From positions 85,126-149,125 of the forward strand of contig LSRX01001368.1 of the NCBI GenBank assembly GCA_001939145.1: DNA of 64,000 nt, read 5' to 3'. Under the pieces are notes generated by a model. It was not told where the DNA came from. It did no database searches and worked only from the letters and a program-made list of their open reading frames with translations. Below, piece by piece: positions 12,101-21,356 of the stretch (positions within the stretch are counted from its first letter, which is position 1; every line of letters starts with the position of its first letter). The translations under genes were made by a program, and so were the position numbers. The DNA comes from Symbiodinium microadriaticum. Lineage: Eukaryota > Sar > Dinophyceae > Suessiales > Symbiodiniaceae.

Positions 12101-12742
12101 CGTCCCAAAGGGACCCTTGGCGCCTGGTAGAAATCGGTCACATCGGCACACCCCACTCGTCTGGTGGAGTCCAACAGGTGTTTTTGGCAGGGTACCGATA
12201 GTGTTAGCTTGCAAGCTCGCCAGGCATACAAGTGAAGCTTGTGCCGCCGTCCTGGGCGTTTTACAGCCTTGCTGAGTCTTGCACATGTTATTGGGAGGAT
12301 GCTCCGCAGCCACGTGCTGCCTTGGATGGCGAAACGCGCGATGGGAAAAAGGGGCCCACATCAAATCACGTCGCAAGTGGTCTTGCATTCACTGGATTCC
12401 TCCTCTGCCAGCCGTTTATTATGTGCAGATCCTCAAGAAAGTTGCGCCAGCCCGAAGAAGCTGTTGCAAAGATGTGCAGCCACAATCTGCCACATGCAGA
12501 CGCAGGGAGTTCAGGCAACCGAAACATCCGAAGCGACACCGCAATGGGATTTGGCCTGCATGTTGTTGCGAAGCCGCCGCGTGGGATGCCAGACTGCAGC
12601 TCTGAGTGTCCTCTTCGCCTTCTCCCAAGACGGTGCCTTCGTCTCGCGCGTGCGGAGTCTTGTGAGCCGCCCACCGCCTGGGCCTGGGCGTCTCTGGCAT
12701 GCTGACAGGGGTGGGCGGCGCTGTTTGGGCAGCGTTGGCGAG
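9138..12742. other. Long stretch without an identifiable gene
   Basis: Apart from one well-bounded candidate exon at 11337-11422, I see no frame here with clear protein character. A C-rich CCCCT run lies near 11449-11475. Many frames of 60-120 codons exist on both strands, but they overlap each other and show no motifs. Confidence 0.4.
11337..11422 (+). CDS. Candidate internal exon, unrecognised
   Basis: The segment is bounded by an acceptor (TTGCGCAG, then G) and by GTAAGTT, the best-looking classical donor in this part of the window. It encodes a short Ala/Ser-rich helix-like stretch ending V-I-R-L-R-E. No neighbouring exon could be joined to it, so the product is unknown. Confidence 0.3.
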
Positions 12743-13603
12743 GAGATCAGCGAAGCACCACGCATCGCTTGGTCTTTCTGGGATAAAGGGAAGGACACTT
12801 GTTCGTGTTTGCTCTCCAAAAACCAGGCCATGTACGAGGTTCTTCGAACTCTGCGTTTCAAAAAACAAAGAATCCAAGCTGCCCAGGAAAATTTGCCAGA
12901 ATTCAGGCGCCTGTGCATGGAAACCTGGGCCACGCAGAATCCGGGTTGGAGGACTCGCGCCTTTGCCAGACTTGATGTTCAGATCGAATCTGATTGGGGA
13001 CAGCACTGCGAGGATAGAGATGCTGGACCAAAGGAATGTCCATGAGTATTTGGACCCAAAGGAACTCCCGAGGCTCTGGCCGGAGATGTACGTCCCCTGG
13101 CAGGCCGATGCGGTGAGGCCCCGGCCAGCTCCTTCCCTTTTTAGAATCCCTAAGAGTCCCTAAGTAAGTCCCCTCTAAAGTGCACAGAGCCCTACTGAGC
13201 CGTGGCAGGCTTGCACTCTTGGCCAAGTACGGCGGTTTGTGGATTGATGCCTCCACGATCTGTTTTCGGCCTTTCGATGAATGGATGTACAGCACCATCG
13301 CTTCAGAAAGGACTGCCGAGGGCATTGGTGCAGCTTGGCAGATGGAAGTAAAGGAGCCAGCATGACCCTCCTGCCCGGTCGAGAGGTTTCGATCTAAGCA
13401 TGTTCCAAGGCCTTCTACTTCTCAGCTTGGGGTTGCGAGATGCACAAGAGCAAGGACCCAAAGAACGGCACAGCATTGGGAGACGTAAGGCCTCCACAAA
13501 GTGCCAGGAGTTCGTGGAGAACTGGGTGATGGCCGCCCGTCGCCAGCATCCGATGATGGTGGCCTGGAAGGCCTTGTTCAACGGAGACTTGCATGGACGC
13601 TAG
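12743..13603 (+). CDS. Capsular-polysaccharide-type glycosyltransferase (5' incomplete)
   Basis: Six exons chain together: 12743-12793, 12887-12951, 13013-13117, 13209-13347, 13410-13484 and 13502-13603. The product reads P-R-I-A-W-S-F-W-D-K-G, then L-P-E-F-R-R-L-C and T-Q-N-P-G-W, then M-L-D-Q-R-N-V-H-E-Y-L, then L-A-L-L-A-K-Y-G-G-L-W-I-D-A-S, ending with F-V-E-N-W-V-M-A-A-R. This order is that of capsular polysaccharide synthesis / GT32-like transferases; the Y-G-G-x-W-I-D-A-S segment carries the nucleotide-sugar/metal-binding Asp. The introns start GA (93 bp), GA (61 bp), GC (91 bp) and GT (62 bp). The last junction needs a frame change within only 17 bases (GTAAGG...AAAG), so either the exon ends earlier than I show or there is a frameshift. 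The start codon was not found. A role in cell-surface or secreted glycan synthesis is inferred from the family. Confidence 0.7.
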
Positions 13604-14226
13604 TTGGGGCCAAGATAGCATCTCTTGGCAGGTCCCCGATATGTTCCTGCATTTGTGGTTCAGGGTGGAGGGCCGATTGTTTTGAAACCTGTTGTTTTCC
13701 TCCGGTGCACAGCCCCGCTGCCTGTCGAGGATACTGGGACAGCAAGACAAGGCTGGTGCGGAATGAGAGCGCCAGCATGTCATGATACTGTCTTGCTGTT
13801 TGCTGTCTTTGTTGGGAAGTGTCCGGGATGTTAGTGTTCATCCCTGTCGCTTCGATGTGTTCCTGTCATTCTGAATGGTCGTACAGGAATAAGCCAGTCA
13901 TTGTCAGTAGACTTAAGGCCGGCATGATGATGATGATGATGATGCACACTCGGGAAATTCCAGCTACGTCTGTGAGAGAACACAGTCTTGGCTCGCGATT
14001 TCTCACCAAGGGCCCACGTCCAACCCTAAACACCCCTATCACATCTGGCCTCGTGCCAACAGGTTTGGGCTCCCCTCAAAGATGTACAGTAAGGAGCGAG
14101 GGTGAGAAGGGAGAGATCGCTTTGCACATCGGAGTTCGACCTAGGTAGGCCGCTCGCTCGCTCACATTCGTTCACGCACTCAACCGCCGACTCCGACTCA
14201 GTTCATGTCGTGATTCTTGTATTGGG

Positions 14227-14796
14227 TTAGACTGAGCTGGAGAAGTACCAGTATCCCCAATTCTGATCCCTGCCAGGGCTGATGCGATGTCCATGTTCCT
14301 CGATCCGCCAGGGGTCCCGGATCATCCTCTCTTCCAGGGTGTCGACCTGGACCACTTGAAGCGCTTCGGGCAGGATCTCCGCAATTATCTCCTCATGCAC
14401 GCAGCGTTTAAGAAGCTCATTGATGCTGGGCTGCACGACGGCCACATCTGTGGATGTAAGCCAGGCATAAAAAATTAGGCTGCAAGGTTCCTGCTCCGGC
14501 AGGCTAAGTTGCGCGCGAACTTGATTTCGAAGGCTTTCCGGCAGTTCGACTGTGACCTGTGTTCTGCATTCCTCCCGTCTGCTGCTCTCAGAATCAGGAA
14601 AAGTTAGCATAGCCAGCATTTCGCATCTCAGGATCAATACCCCGAGTTTCGTCGCATCTGGGAAGAGGAAATGGTCTTGATCCGCGCAGATGACACGGCC
14701 TTCTGGCACATGGAGGAGCCCGACGTCAAGTGGGATCCACAGGCACGAAGTCTTGTTCGCAGCAGCAGGGTAGCAAAGGGACCTGTCTTCTTCCAT
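14227..14796 (-). CDS. Hypothetical protein, 189 aa, against the local gene direction
   Basis: An uninterrupted leftward frame with good protein character begins at the ATG at 14796 (M-E-E-D-R-S-L-C) and ends with TAA at 14227. The middle has alternating hydrophobic strands (V-I-C-A-D-Q-D-H-F-L-F-P) and the C-terminal half is acidic and helical (L-L-K-R-C-V-H-E-E-I-I-A-E-I-L-P-E). It ends in an aromatic Gly-Tyr-Trp-Tyr-Phe tail. I recognise no family, signal peptide or membrane segment. The frame is open to 14832 without another ATG, so an upstream exon is possible. It is the only convincing leftward gene in the first 24 kb. Confidence 0.55.
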   Translation of the reverse strand: MEEDRSLCYPAAANKTSCLWIPLDVGLLHVPEGRVICADQDHFLFPDATKLGVLILRCEMLAMLTFPDSESSRREECRTQVTVELPESLRNQVRAQLSLPEQEPCSLIFYAWLTSTDVAVVQPSINELLKRCVHEEIIAEILPEALQVVQVDTLEERMIRDPWRIEEHGHRISPGRDQNWGYWYFSSSV

Positions 14797-15216
14797 TGTG
14801 TTGCTTCTCGCGGTGCCTCTCTGAGTCACCACAGCTCGTAGGAATTCGGGTGTTGTTCAATCGGGGCTGAACTTCAAACCCGAGATGACCTCCGGCACGA
14901 TGACATGCTGACAGTTCGTCTTTGATTCGGCACAGGGCTTTCGCCCCGCTGTTTAGGGACTTGTCGAGCGGAGGTGAACCAAGTGAGTCCTGTTTGTCCT
15001 TGAGCGGGGTGGTTCCTCAGAATGGCAGGTCAGATATGAGCAAGCGATTTAGTAACGAATCTCTGAGAGCTACATGGAGCTATGCACGTTCAAGTGGTGG
15101 CTAGGCGGCCTTACGCAAGTGGCGAGGGCCAGTGCATTCGGCATGGTTAGTGACTTTGGCGCAGCAAACATGGGCGAGTCGCCTGTATTCGCAAAGAATA
15201 AGCTTGACTAAGGACT

Positions 15217-15495
15217 ATGTTGTCTCGAGCTGCCCAGCCACCAGCATGCACATTGGCTTTTCCTGTCCGTTTGGACGTGGTTCTCTTGCCACACAACGGA
15301 CAAGCCTCAAAGTTAGTCCTGAATCGAACGACAATTCTTTTCGGCGTTCATCCTCTTCACGAGTCTAATTGGCCTCACAGCTCTCTGTCTGGAGAGCTGT
15401 CGGCAGCTGAGGTGTTGAAGTTCACCAGGGACACGGCGCCTCGGCTGTGGGAGCTTCCTGCAGGATTTTGGGAATGTCGTCGGCTGGAGACGTAA
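15217..15495 (+). CDS. Possible exon or small gene, unrecognised
   Basis: The rightward frame ends L-K-F-T-R-D-T-A-P-R-L-W-E-L and has natural composition over about 70 residues. There is no family match, and no reliable start or splice sites were found. Confidence 0.25.
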   Translation: MLSRAAQPPACTLAFPVRLDVVLLPHNGQASKLVLNRTTILFGVHPLHESNWPHSSLSGELSAAEVLKFTRDTAPRLWELPAGFWECRRLET

Positions 15496-16000
15496 GTTGA
15501 ATTAAAGGGTGGCTCTGACAGTCTGTTTGCAAAGTCTCAGGCGACCTTGCTGGATCAGGACCCGGGCGGTCTCCACTGAAATCTATAGCTTGCTGTACAG
15601 CACTGAGCAGACTGAGCAACTGACCCTGCAGATCCCTGGTGCGGCATGTTTGGAGGCCAGAGAGCCTCAGCACTGAATCGTCAGGTACCACTCACTAGGC
15701 TCGCTCCTGTGACCCACTGTCCAGGCTGGCACTTGTTTGGGTGAGGCCTTCCGCGTCGCACTAGCCAAACGGGCTCGGTAAAGTTCCGGCTCAGATCGTG
15801 GTCAGGCTGTTCCTAAAAATTGCGCAGCCGCGAGTCTTCTGTTGCATGCGGTCTGCAGATTTAAGCCTGAGAGCTGAGCGTGCAAGGGGACGGGCACTGG
15901 ACAAGTGCGTGAGTTCCGAGACACATAGCAGCAAAACATCTTGACATCCTGAAACATGACATCTCAGTACTGGCGGGAGCGGCTCCGGACGACACGCCCC

Positions 16001-16049
16001 ACCCACCCACCCACACCCACACCCACACCCACACCCACACCCACACCCA

Positions 16050-16081
<32 letters not shown>
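16001..16081. repeat. (CCCACA)n and (CA)n microsatellite
   Basis: CCCACC/CCCACA units turn into a pure CA run that ends near 16081. Thr-Pro or Val-Cys repeats in overlapping frames are artefacts. Confidence 0.9.
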
Positions 16082-16085
<4 letters not shown>

Positions 16086-16766
16086 AATGTGTTAGTTTGC
16101 ATCTCCCGCGATTCAACTTTGATGCTCAAAGCGGGCTGTCGCGGATCATAGTTCCGCGACATCCCTGCCCAGCACTTGTGCCCTCCACATGCCTTCCACT
16201 CAGACTTTGTGTTCTACGCCTCGCGCAAATGCCGTGCGATGCGTCGCTATCATTACCCAGTTGCAAGTCTGAGGTGGGGCACATCTCCGACATTGTAGTG
16301 CAGCTTCACACGCTGCGCCGGTTCCCAGCCCCTCGGCCACAAGAGAGCAATGGTGTCGGTCCATGTCGGGTGCCTCTCCGACAGTGTGAGGCCGGCAAGG
16401 AGCTATCGAAGATCCGGAAGGTCCAGGCATTTTGATGCAGCGTTGTTGAACTAAAGCAAGAAGACTAAGAAGTTATTGCCATCAGCAGGGTTCAGAGAGA
16501 CAACCCTGCATGGGGCTGTCAATCCGCAAGGCAATCGCTGGATTTCCGGTGTTCTTTCTGGTTCCTTTCAGTCGAAGTCAAGGGCCGTGACAGAAATCCG
16601 ATGCGATCCAGCCAGGAGTTCAACGTTGGTCGCACAGTAGAAGTGTGTCCATCCACTGTTGGATGCTGTAGCTATGATTCATGTCGCTGCTTTCCGCTCT
16701 TGCTCGTGCGAGGCCGTGCCGAATGAGATCATGGCTTCTCCTGCTTCTGAGCTGCGTGGCTGAGTC

Positions 16767-19700
16767 ATGGAAGCTTCGAGGTGCCGCTACCAAAGCCACA
16801 AGCAGTTTAGACCGTCGTTTGGGGCCCCTGCAGGTGGAGCTGTGGCCATGCTGCAGCTGGAAGATGCTGCGTATCCTTTTGCAAGCCGTGTCTTTGCAAA
16901 GAAGAAGCAGAAGGCGGGCGCGCCGCCGGCAGCAATCCACAAGGCCTTACATAAGAATATGGATTTCGAAGCTCAGCGAGATCGTGGTGACACTGATGCT
17001 GTGGTCATTGAGCAGACTTTTGATTCTCTGGATGCCAATTTTGACGACAGCCTCTCCAGAGCAGAGTTCATTGCCGGAGCCATCCGCAACAGTCCTGCGA
17101 GCCGTGCTTCATTGGCCGATATATTTGAGGCCATGGATGAGGATGGAGATGGCAGTATCTCGCGCACTGAATTCGTGATTGCAGCAAGGGGGTCGAAGGA
17201 AATGCTTGGCCTCAATCCAGAATTTCAAGCAGCAGATGCAGATGGAGATGGCTGGATCTCACAAGACGAATTCCTGTTCTCCGCTCGACAGTTTTACCCC
17301 CGAGACTGGCAGACCACCGACAAGCTTCTTCCTCTTTTCCACCTTCTGGATACCAACTCGGACGGACGCCTGTCACGCATCGAATTTCTCAAACAGGCCG
17401 ATGGGGGACCGGTGCTTTCCGTGCCCACGCCCCTCCCGAGGCCAAAGGCCACAAACGATAAGCCCAAAGTAAAGACCGTGAGAGAAGCGAAGACGACGGC
17501 ACCAGTTCCGGCTGAGAAGGCCGCTGATGCAAAAGAAGAGGAGAAGGAGAAGGAGAAGGAGAAGGAGAAGGAGAAGGAGAAGGAGAAGGAGAAGGAGAAG
17601 GAGAAGGAGAAGGAGGCGGAGGAAGCGCCAAAGAGTTTGAAGGCCAAAGAGGAAGTCCCGAGCTTGAAGCAGCTTGCAAAGAACATTGTACGTGAGACGG
17701 CGGCAGCTGTCCGTGATGCCATTCGTCAGGAGCTGGGACCGCTGCAACGCGAGAAGAAGCCCTTGAATGCCCCTGCCAAGGCGGCCCTGGAAGCTGCAAA
17801 GGCCGCTGGGCTTCCGAAAGCCGTGGCGGCCACGGCAGCTGCCGAGGTCGCAGCAGAAGCTGCAGCAGAGGAAGAAGAGAGCAGGGGCAGCTCCACCCGT
17901 GTGATCGGAGCGGCCGCTGCCACGGCTGCATTCAAAGCAGCCAAGGCTGCCGGACTCTCGGAGACAGAAGCAGAACTTCGCTCGGCCGCAGTGGCCAGCG
18001 AAACGGCTGCAAAGAAGGCTTTGGTCACAGCTGCGAACGTGGAGGAGGCAGCGGCTGTTGCAGCCAAGGCTGCTTTTGTGGCCGCGGTGGATTCAGGGCT
18101 CAGCGCCGCCTTGGCCGCACAAGCTGCTGCCGAAGCCGCCGGACAGGTGATCGCAAAGCATGCCCAGAGCTCCAAAGATACGGTACAGAAGAAGGAAGGT
18201 GCTGCGAAGGCCGCAGAGAAGGCCCTGCAAGAAGCAGGCGTAAGTCCGAATCTGGTTGCAGATACTGCCAGCAGCGCGGTGGGCACAGCCGCTGCTGAGG
18301 AAGTCCGAGAAGCTGGTGGCGGGACCCCTGAAATAGCCCAAGCAGCGGCGAAGGCCGTGTTCCAGTTTGCCACAGATGCCGGAGCAGATTCCAAAGTGGC
18401 CGTAAAGAAAAGTGCGATTGCGGCAGGAGAAGCCGCCGTGAAAGTGGCCGTTGCTGAAGGCAAGACGACGAAAGAGGTAATCAGCACAGCAGTTGATGCA
18501 GCAACTGAGACTATGGTGAAACTTGGGAACAACAATCCAGACCAACAGGTCGACACGTCAATGGAAGCTGCGAAAGAAGCCGTGGGTGCCAAGCTCACCA
18601 CAAGACAAACTCTGTCCGTGGCAGCAGCCGAGGCGGCTACTGCCGCTGTCGATGCCGGAGCTAAGAAGTCCGTGGTTCAAATCGCATCTCTGGCAGCGAA
18701 GTCGACCTTGCACGCGGCAACAAAGACCGGTCTGACAGCGACTCAGGCGGCACTACCGATTGCCAAGGCAGCAGGAGAGGCAGCAGTTCGCTCTGGCGAC
18801 CTACGCTTCATGAGCACGGAGGAGATAGCTTCCGCGGCGGATGCGGCCGTGCAGCAGTTGTTCCAAGAGGATCCAACCCCTGAGAAGCTGTCAATCGCTG
18901 CATTGGCTGCTGGCATGGCAGCAGCCAACAGTGCACGAGACAGTGCGAAGAGGCATGAGCTCTCTGCACAAGCAGCCGTGTATGCGCAGAAAGCTGGGCT
19001 GAAAGCAAAAATCGGCAATGTCCGAGCAGGATCCGCCGCAGCCACCGTGGCAGCTGCTGCCTTGGTGGACTCTTCTACCGAGCCAGAGAAGCAGAGAGAG
19101 GAAGCTGCAAAGATAGCATTGGATGCAGCGACAGCTGCGGGCCTGACATCGTTGCAGGCAAGTGAAGCATCCAAAGCCGCCGTTGATGAAGCCATCAGCT
19201 TTGCAATTCCCGGGGATGTTCTAGCCCAAGCTGGCAAAGCAGCCAAGACTGCGGCAGAAAACAAGCATTCGCAGAAGGACGCGTTGCAAGAAGCCGTGAC
19301 TCTTGCGAAGCTTGCAGGCAAGGCTGCGAAGCTGGCAGGAATGACTTTGCAACAAGTCGCCGTGGTCGTTGGTACGAAGGCTGCGACTGCGATCTTCCAG
19401 TTCGCCAAAATAGAGTCGCCAGCAGCTCTTACCCGGAAGGCAGTCACAGCCGCTCTGGAAGCTTCGGTGGCTTTGACTCTCACGTCTGAACAAGTTGGCT
19501 CCGCCGCTGTTTATGCAGCTGCTGGTGCTGCCGCCAAGTCACAGAAGGTGTTTTTCTTGAACACGCAGGAGGCTGCCGAGCTGGCGGCAAAGACCTTGCG
19601 CACGGTCATGGACGGGGCGAAAAAGACGGCGAAGGCGAATCCAGCCGCCAAGCTGCTCCTCCTCGATACAGCCGCGGCCGAGGACACCGAAAACACCGAG

Positions 19701-19961
19701 ATGCCGAACTTGGCGGATCTGGTGAATGGTTTGTCCAGCGAGGTGAAGAAGGTCCTGTCGGCCACTGCGGCCGGTTGCACCGCAGAGAAGATCGCCCAGG
19801 GTGCAGGTCTCGAGCAGCCACAGGTGGAGCGGGCAGCCGCGAAAGCCACGAAAAAGGTGGCACTTTCCTTGGATCTGCCACCTCCGAAGGCCAGGACCAT
19901 AGGACCTTCTGGGACCTATCCCGGGAACCAGCCGTGGCCAATACATGCAGGATGTGATTAG
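16767..19961 (+). CDS. EF-hand / alanine-rich repeat protein, 1064 aa, single exon
   Basis: One unbroken frame runs from ATG 16767 to TAG 19959-19961. The N-terminal quarter has four EF-hands with 12-residue loops at about 89-100 (D-A-N-F-D-D-S-L-S-R-A-E), 124-135 (D-E-D-G-D-G-S-I-S-R-T-E), 157-168 (D-A-D-G-D-G-W-I-S-Q-D-E) and 195-206 (D-T-N-S-D-G-R-L-S-R-I-E); all have Asp at 1 and Glu at 12, so calcium binding is expected. A Pro/Lys linker is followed by a Lys-Glu repeat (about 255-283). From about 320 to the end the protein is Ala-rich with loosely repeated A-A-K-A-A-G-L / A-A-x-A-A-A-E-A-A units of roughly 30-40 residues, predicted to be long helices. No signal peptide or membrane segment is evident. 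A large intronless gene is unlike its intron-rich neighbours and may be retrocopied. The function is probably that of a calcium-responsive structural or scaffold protein, which is inference. Confidence 0.85.
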   Translation: MEASRCRYQSHKQFRPSFGAPAGGAVAMLQLEDAAYPFASRVFAKKKQKAGAPPAAIHKALHKNMDFEAQRDRGDTDAVVIEQTFDSLDANFDDSLSRAEFIAGAIRNSPASRASLADIFEAMDEDGDGSISRTEFVIAARGSKEMLGLNPEFQAADADGDGWISQDEFLFSARQFYPRDWQTTDKLLPLFHLLDTNSDGRLSRIEFLKQADGGPVLSVPTPLPRPKATNDKPKVKTVREAKTTAPVPAEKAADAKEEEKEKEKEKEKEKEKEKEKEKEKEKEAEEAPKSLKAKEEVPSLKQLAKNIVRETAAAVRDAIRQELGPLQREKKPLNAPAKAALEAAKAAGLPKAVAATAAAEVAAEAAAEEEESRGSSTRVIGAAAATAAFKAAKAAGLSETEAELRSAAVASETAAKKALVTAANVEEAAAVAAKAAFVAAVDSGLSAALAAQAAAEAAGQVIAKHAQSSKDTVQKKEGAAKAAEKALQEAGVSPNLVADTASSAVGTAAAEEVREAGGGTPEIAQAAAKAVFQFATDAGADSKVAVKKSAIAAGEAAVKVAVAEGKTTKEVISTAVDAATETMVKLGNNNPDQQVDTSMEAAKEAVGAKLTTRQTLSVAAAEAATAAVDAGAKKSVVQIASLAAKSTLHAATKTGLTATQAALPIAKAAGEAAVRSGDLRFMSTEEIASAADAAVQQLFQEDPTPEKLSIAALAAGMAAANSARDSAKRHELSAQAAVYAQKAGLKAKIGNVRAGSAAATVAAAALVDSSTEPEKQREEAAKIALDAATAAGLTSLQASEASKAAVDEAISFAIPGDVLAQAGKAAKTAAENKHSQKDALQEAVTLAKLAGKAAKLAGMTLQQVAVVVGTKAATAIFQFAKIESPAALTRKAVTAALEASVALTLTSEQVGSAAVYAAAGAAAKSQKVFFLNTQEAAELAAKTLRTVMDGAKKTAKANPAAKLLLLDTAAAEDTENTEMPNLADLVNGLSSEVKKVLSATAAGCTAEKIAQGAGLEQPQVERAAAKATKKVALSLDLPPPKARTIGPSGTYPGNQPWPIHAGCD
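17538..17613 (+). repeat. (GAGAAG)n in-frame tandem repeat
   Basis: A hexamer repeat inside the preceding gene encodes alternating Lys-Glu. The antisense Phe/Ser or Leu frames are shadows. Its length is likely to vary between alleles. Confidence 0.9.
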
Positions 19962-20033
19962 TCAACAGAACTGAACAGAACTGGTGTCTCGAAAGCATTT
20001 TGGAGCAGCGAGGGTGACACGAAACATCGTTTC

Positions 20034-20360
20034 ATCCATGCACTCATTCATCCATTTGTCCAACTACTCATCCACTCATCCATCCTCGCATCCATTGATG
20101 CATCCAGCCATCCACCACCCATCCACGCACCCCCTACGCTATTGTATAAACCCTTTCGCAAACCCTTCTATTTCCTAAACCCTACTGAAACGCTCCTACG
20201 AGAAACTTCCATAGACCCTGCTACAGGACCCTGCTATAGAACCTCCCACAATCTCCTAGAGCCCTCTTATAGACTTCTCATAACTTCTCTATGACTATAA
20301 GCTTCTCTTTACAACCTTCTGTACACACCCCCCAATGCTGTTCTATAAACCCCTTCTACA
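20034..20360. repeat. CATCC-rich and telomere-like degenerate repeats
   Basis: CATCCA/CTCATCC units (20034-20130) are followed by degenerate 15-25 bp units built on ATAAACCC, CCTAAACCCT and CTATAGACCCT. These resemble the CCCTAAA telomere motif but never form a clean array. Confidence 0.6.
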
Positions 20361-20459
20361 ACCTACACAGAACCGAGTTTTTCTTCCTTCTTGTAAACAG
20401 TAAACCCCTTGTCATGCTCACCATATGTGCATTGGCGCAATTCAGGAGCGACCGCAGAG

Positions 20460-21140
20460 CTTCCGCCCAGGTACTGGCGTGATCCAAAGATTTCGAGGCT
20501 AGAATGGCTGTGCGGCACTCCACACTGCCCGAACCTGCCGCGTTCATCAAGAGGGTTGTTACAGTATGTCGAGGCGGAAAATCCACTGAAACCCACAATG
20601 GATCGCGCTGGCCGGCATCATCCAGGGGTCGTCAATTGAGAACCACGTGTCACGGCACCGCATTCTCAGCACGATTTCCCACGACCAAAATAGATTCCCT
20701 GCCTGTACTGGCATTTAGGAGCACGGCCAAAATGCTTCCCCATGTACTGGCACCTTTCAGAGCGCGAATCACGTGCAAGGCAAGGCTCGATTTCGCGCGA
20801 CTCACAAGCTGCCCCCATGTACTGGCGCCATGCAGACATGCCCAAAATCTTTGCCCCAAGTACGAGTGGGATTTCGAGATTTCGCCGCCAACATCAACGA
20901 GACACGGTTGTTTCGAGACCAGCGTGAGCCCGTCGTGCTGACCAGACGATGCGGACACACCACACGCATCGATCGGGTTGTCATTGGGAGACCTGCGTGA
21001 GAGCAATGTATTGGAATATGCGATGGGTCGCTCAAAACGAGTATGCGGCCACACCACCGAGAACAACGTCAGGTCAATGCGTTGGAATTCCATGGCTCGC
21101 TATGCTGGGAGGATGCGGACGTGCCGGGTCCACTAAGAGG
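20460..21140. repeat. Degenerate tandem repeat, period about 70-75 bp
   Basis: CCCATGTACTGGC recurs about 75 bp apart (near 20739 and 20814), with weaker copies near 20471 and 20704. Further on, CAATGTATTGGAAT and CAATGCGTTGGAAT are 72 bp apart (near 21004 and 21076), each followed by TGGGTCGCT/TGGCTCGCT and a TGCGGAC/TGCGGCC block. No credible gene overlaps. Confidence 0.5.
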
Positions 21141-21356
21141 GATTGCCAAATTCGAGGTCAAATCGTCACGGCGCCAGCCCCGTGCGTTGAAGCATATTAG
21201 CTTAGACTGAGAGATTAGAGGCAACCTCACGACAAAGGAACGGCAACCCATCCTCATGCCTGCAACCAAAGAGACAACGTCACATCAACAGCATCGCCAC
21301 ATCATGTTTTCCCTGCCATCCAAGCCATCTCTTGGGTTCTTGCATCTGTCATCCAG

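Noticed and set aside
15791-16435. Frames with Thr-Pro or Cys-Val repeats
   Set aside because: They result from the CCCACA/CA microsatellite; flanking residues show no domain.
17294-19998. Several long minus-strand frames (up to 291 codons)
   Set aside because: They are antisense shadows of the alanine-rich gene: GC-rich codons leave the reverse frames open. Composition is Ser/Ala/Phe-biased and without motifs.
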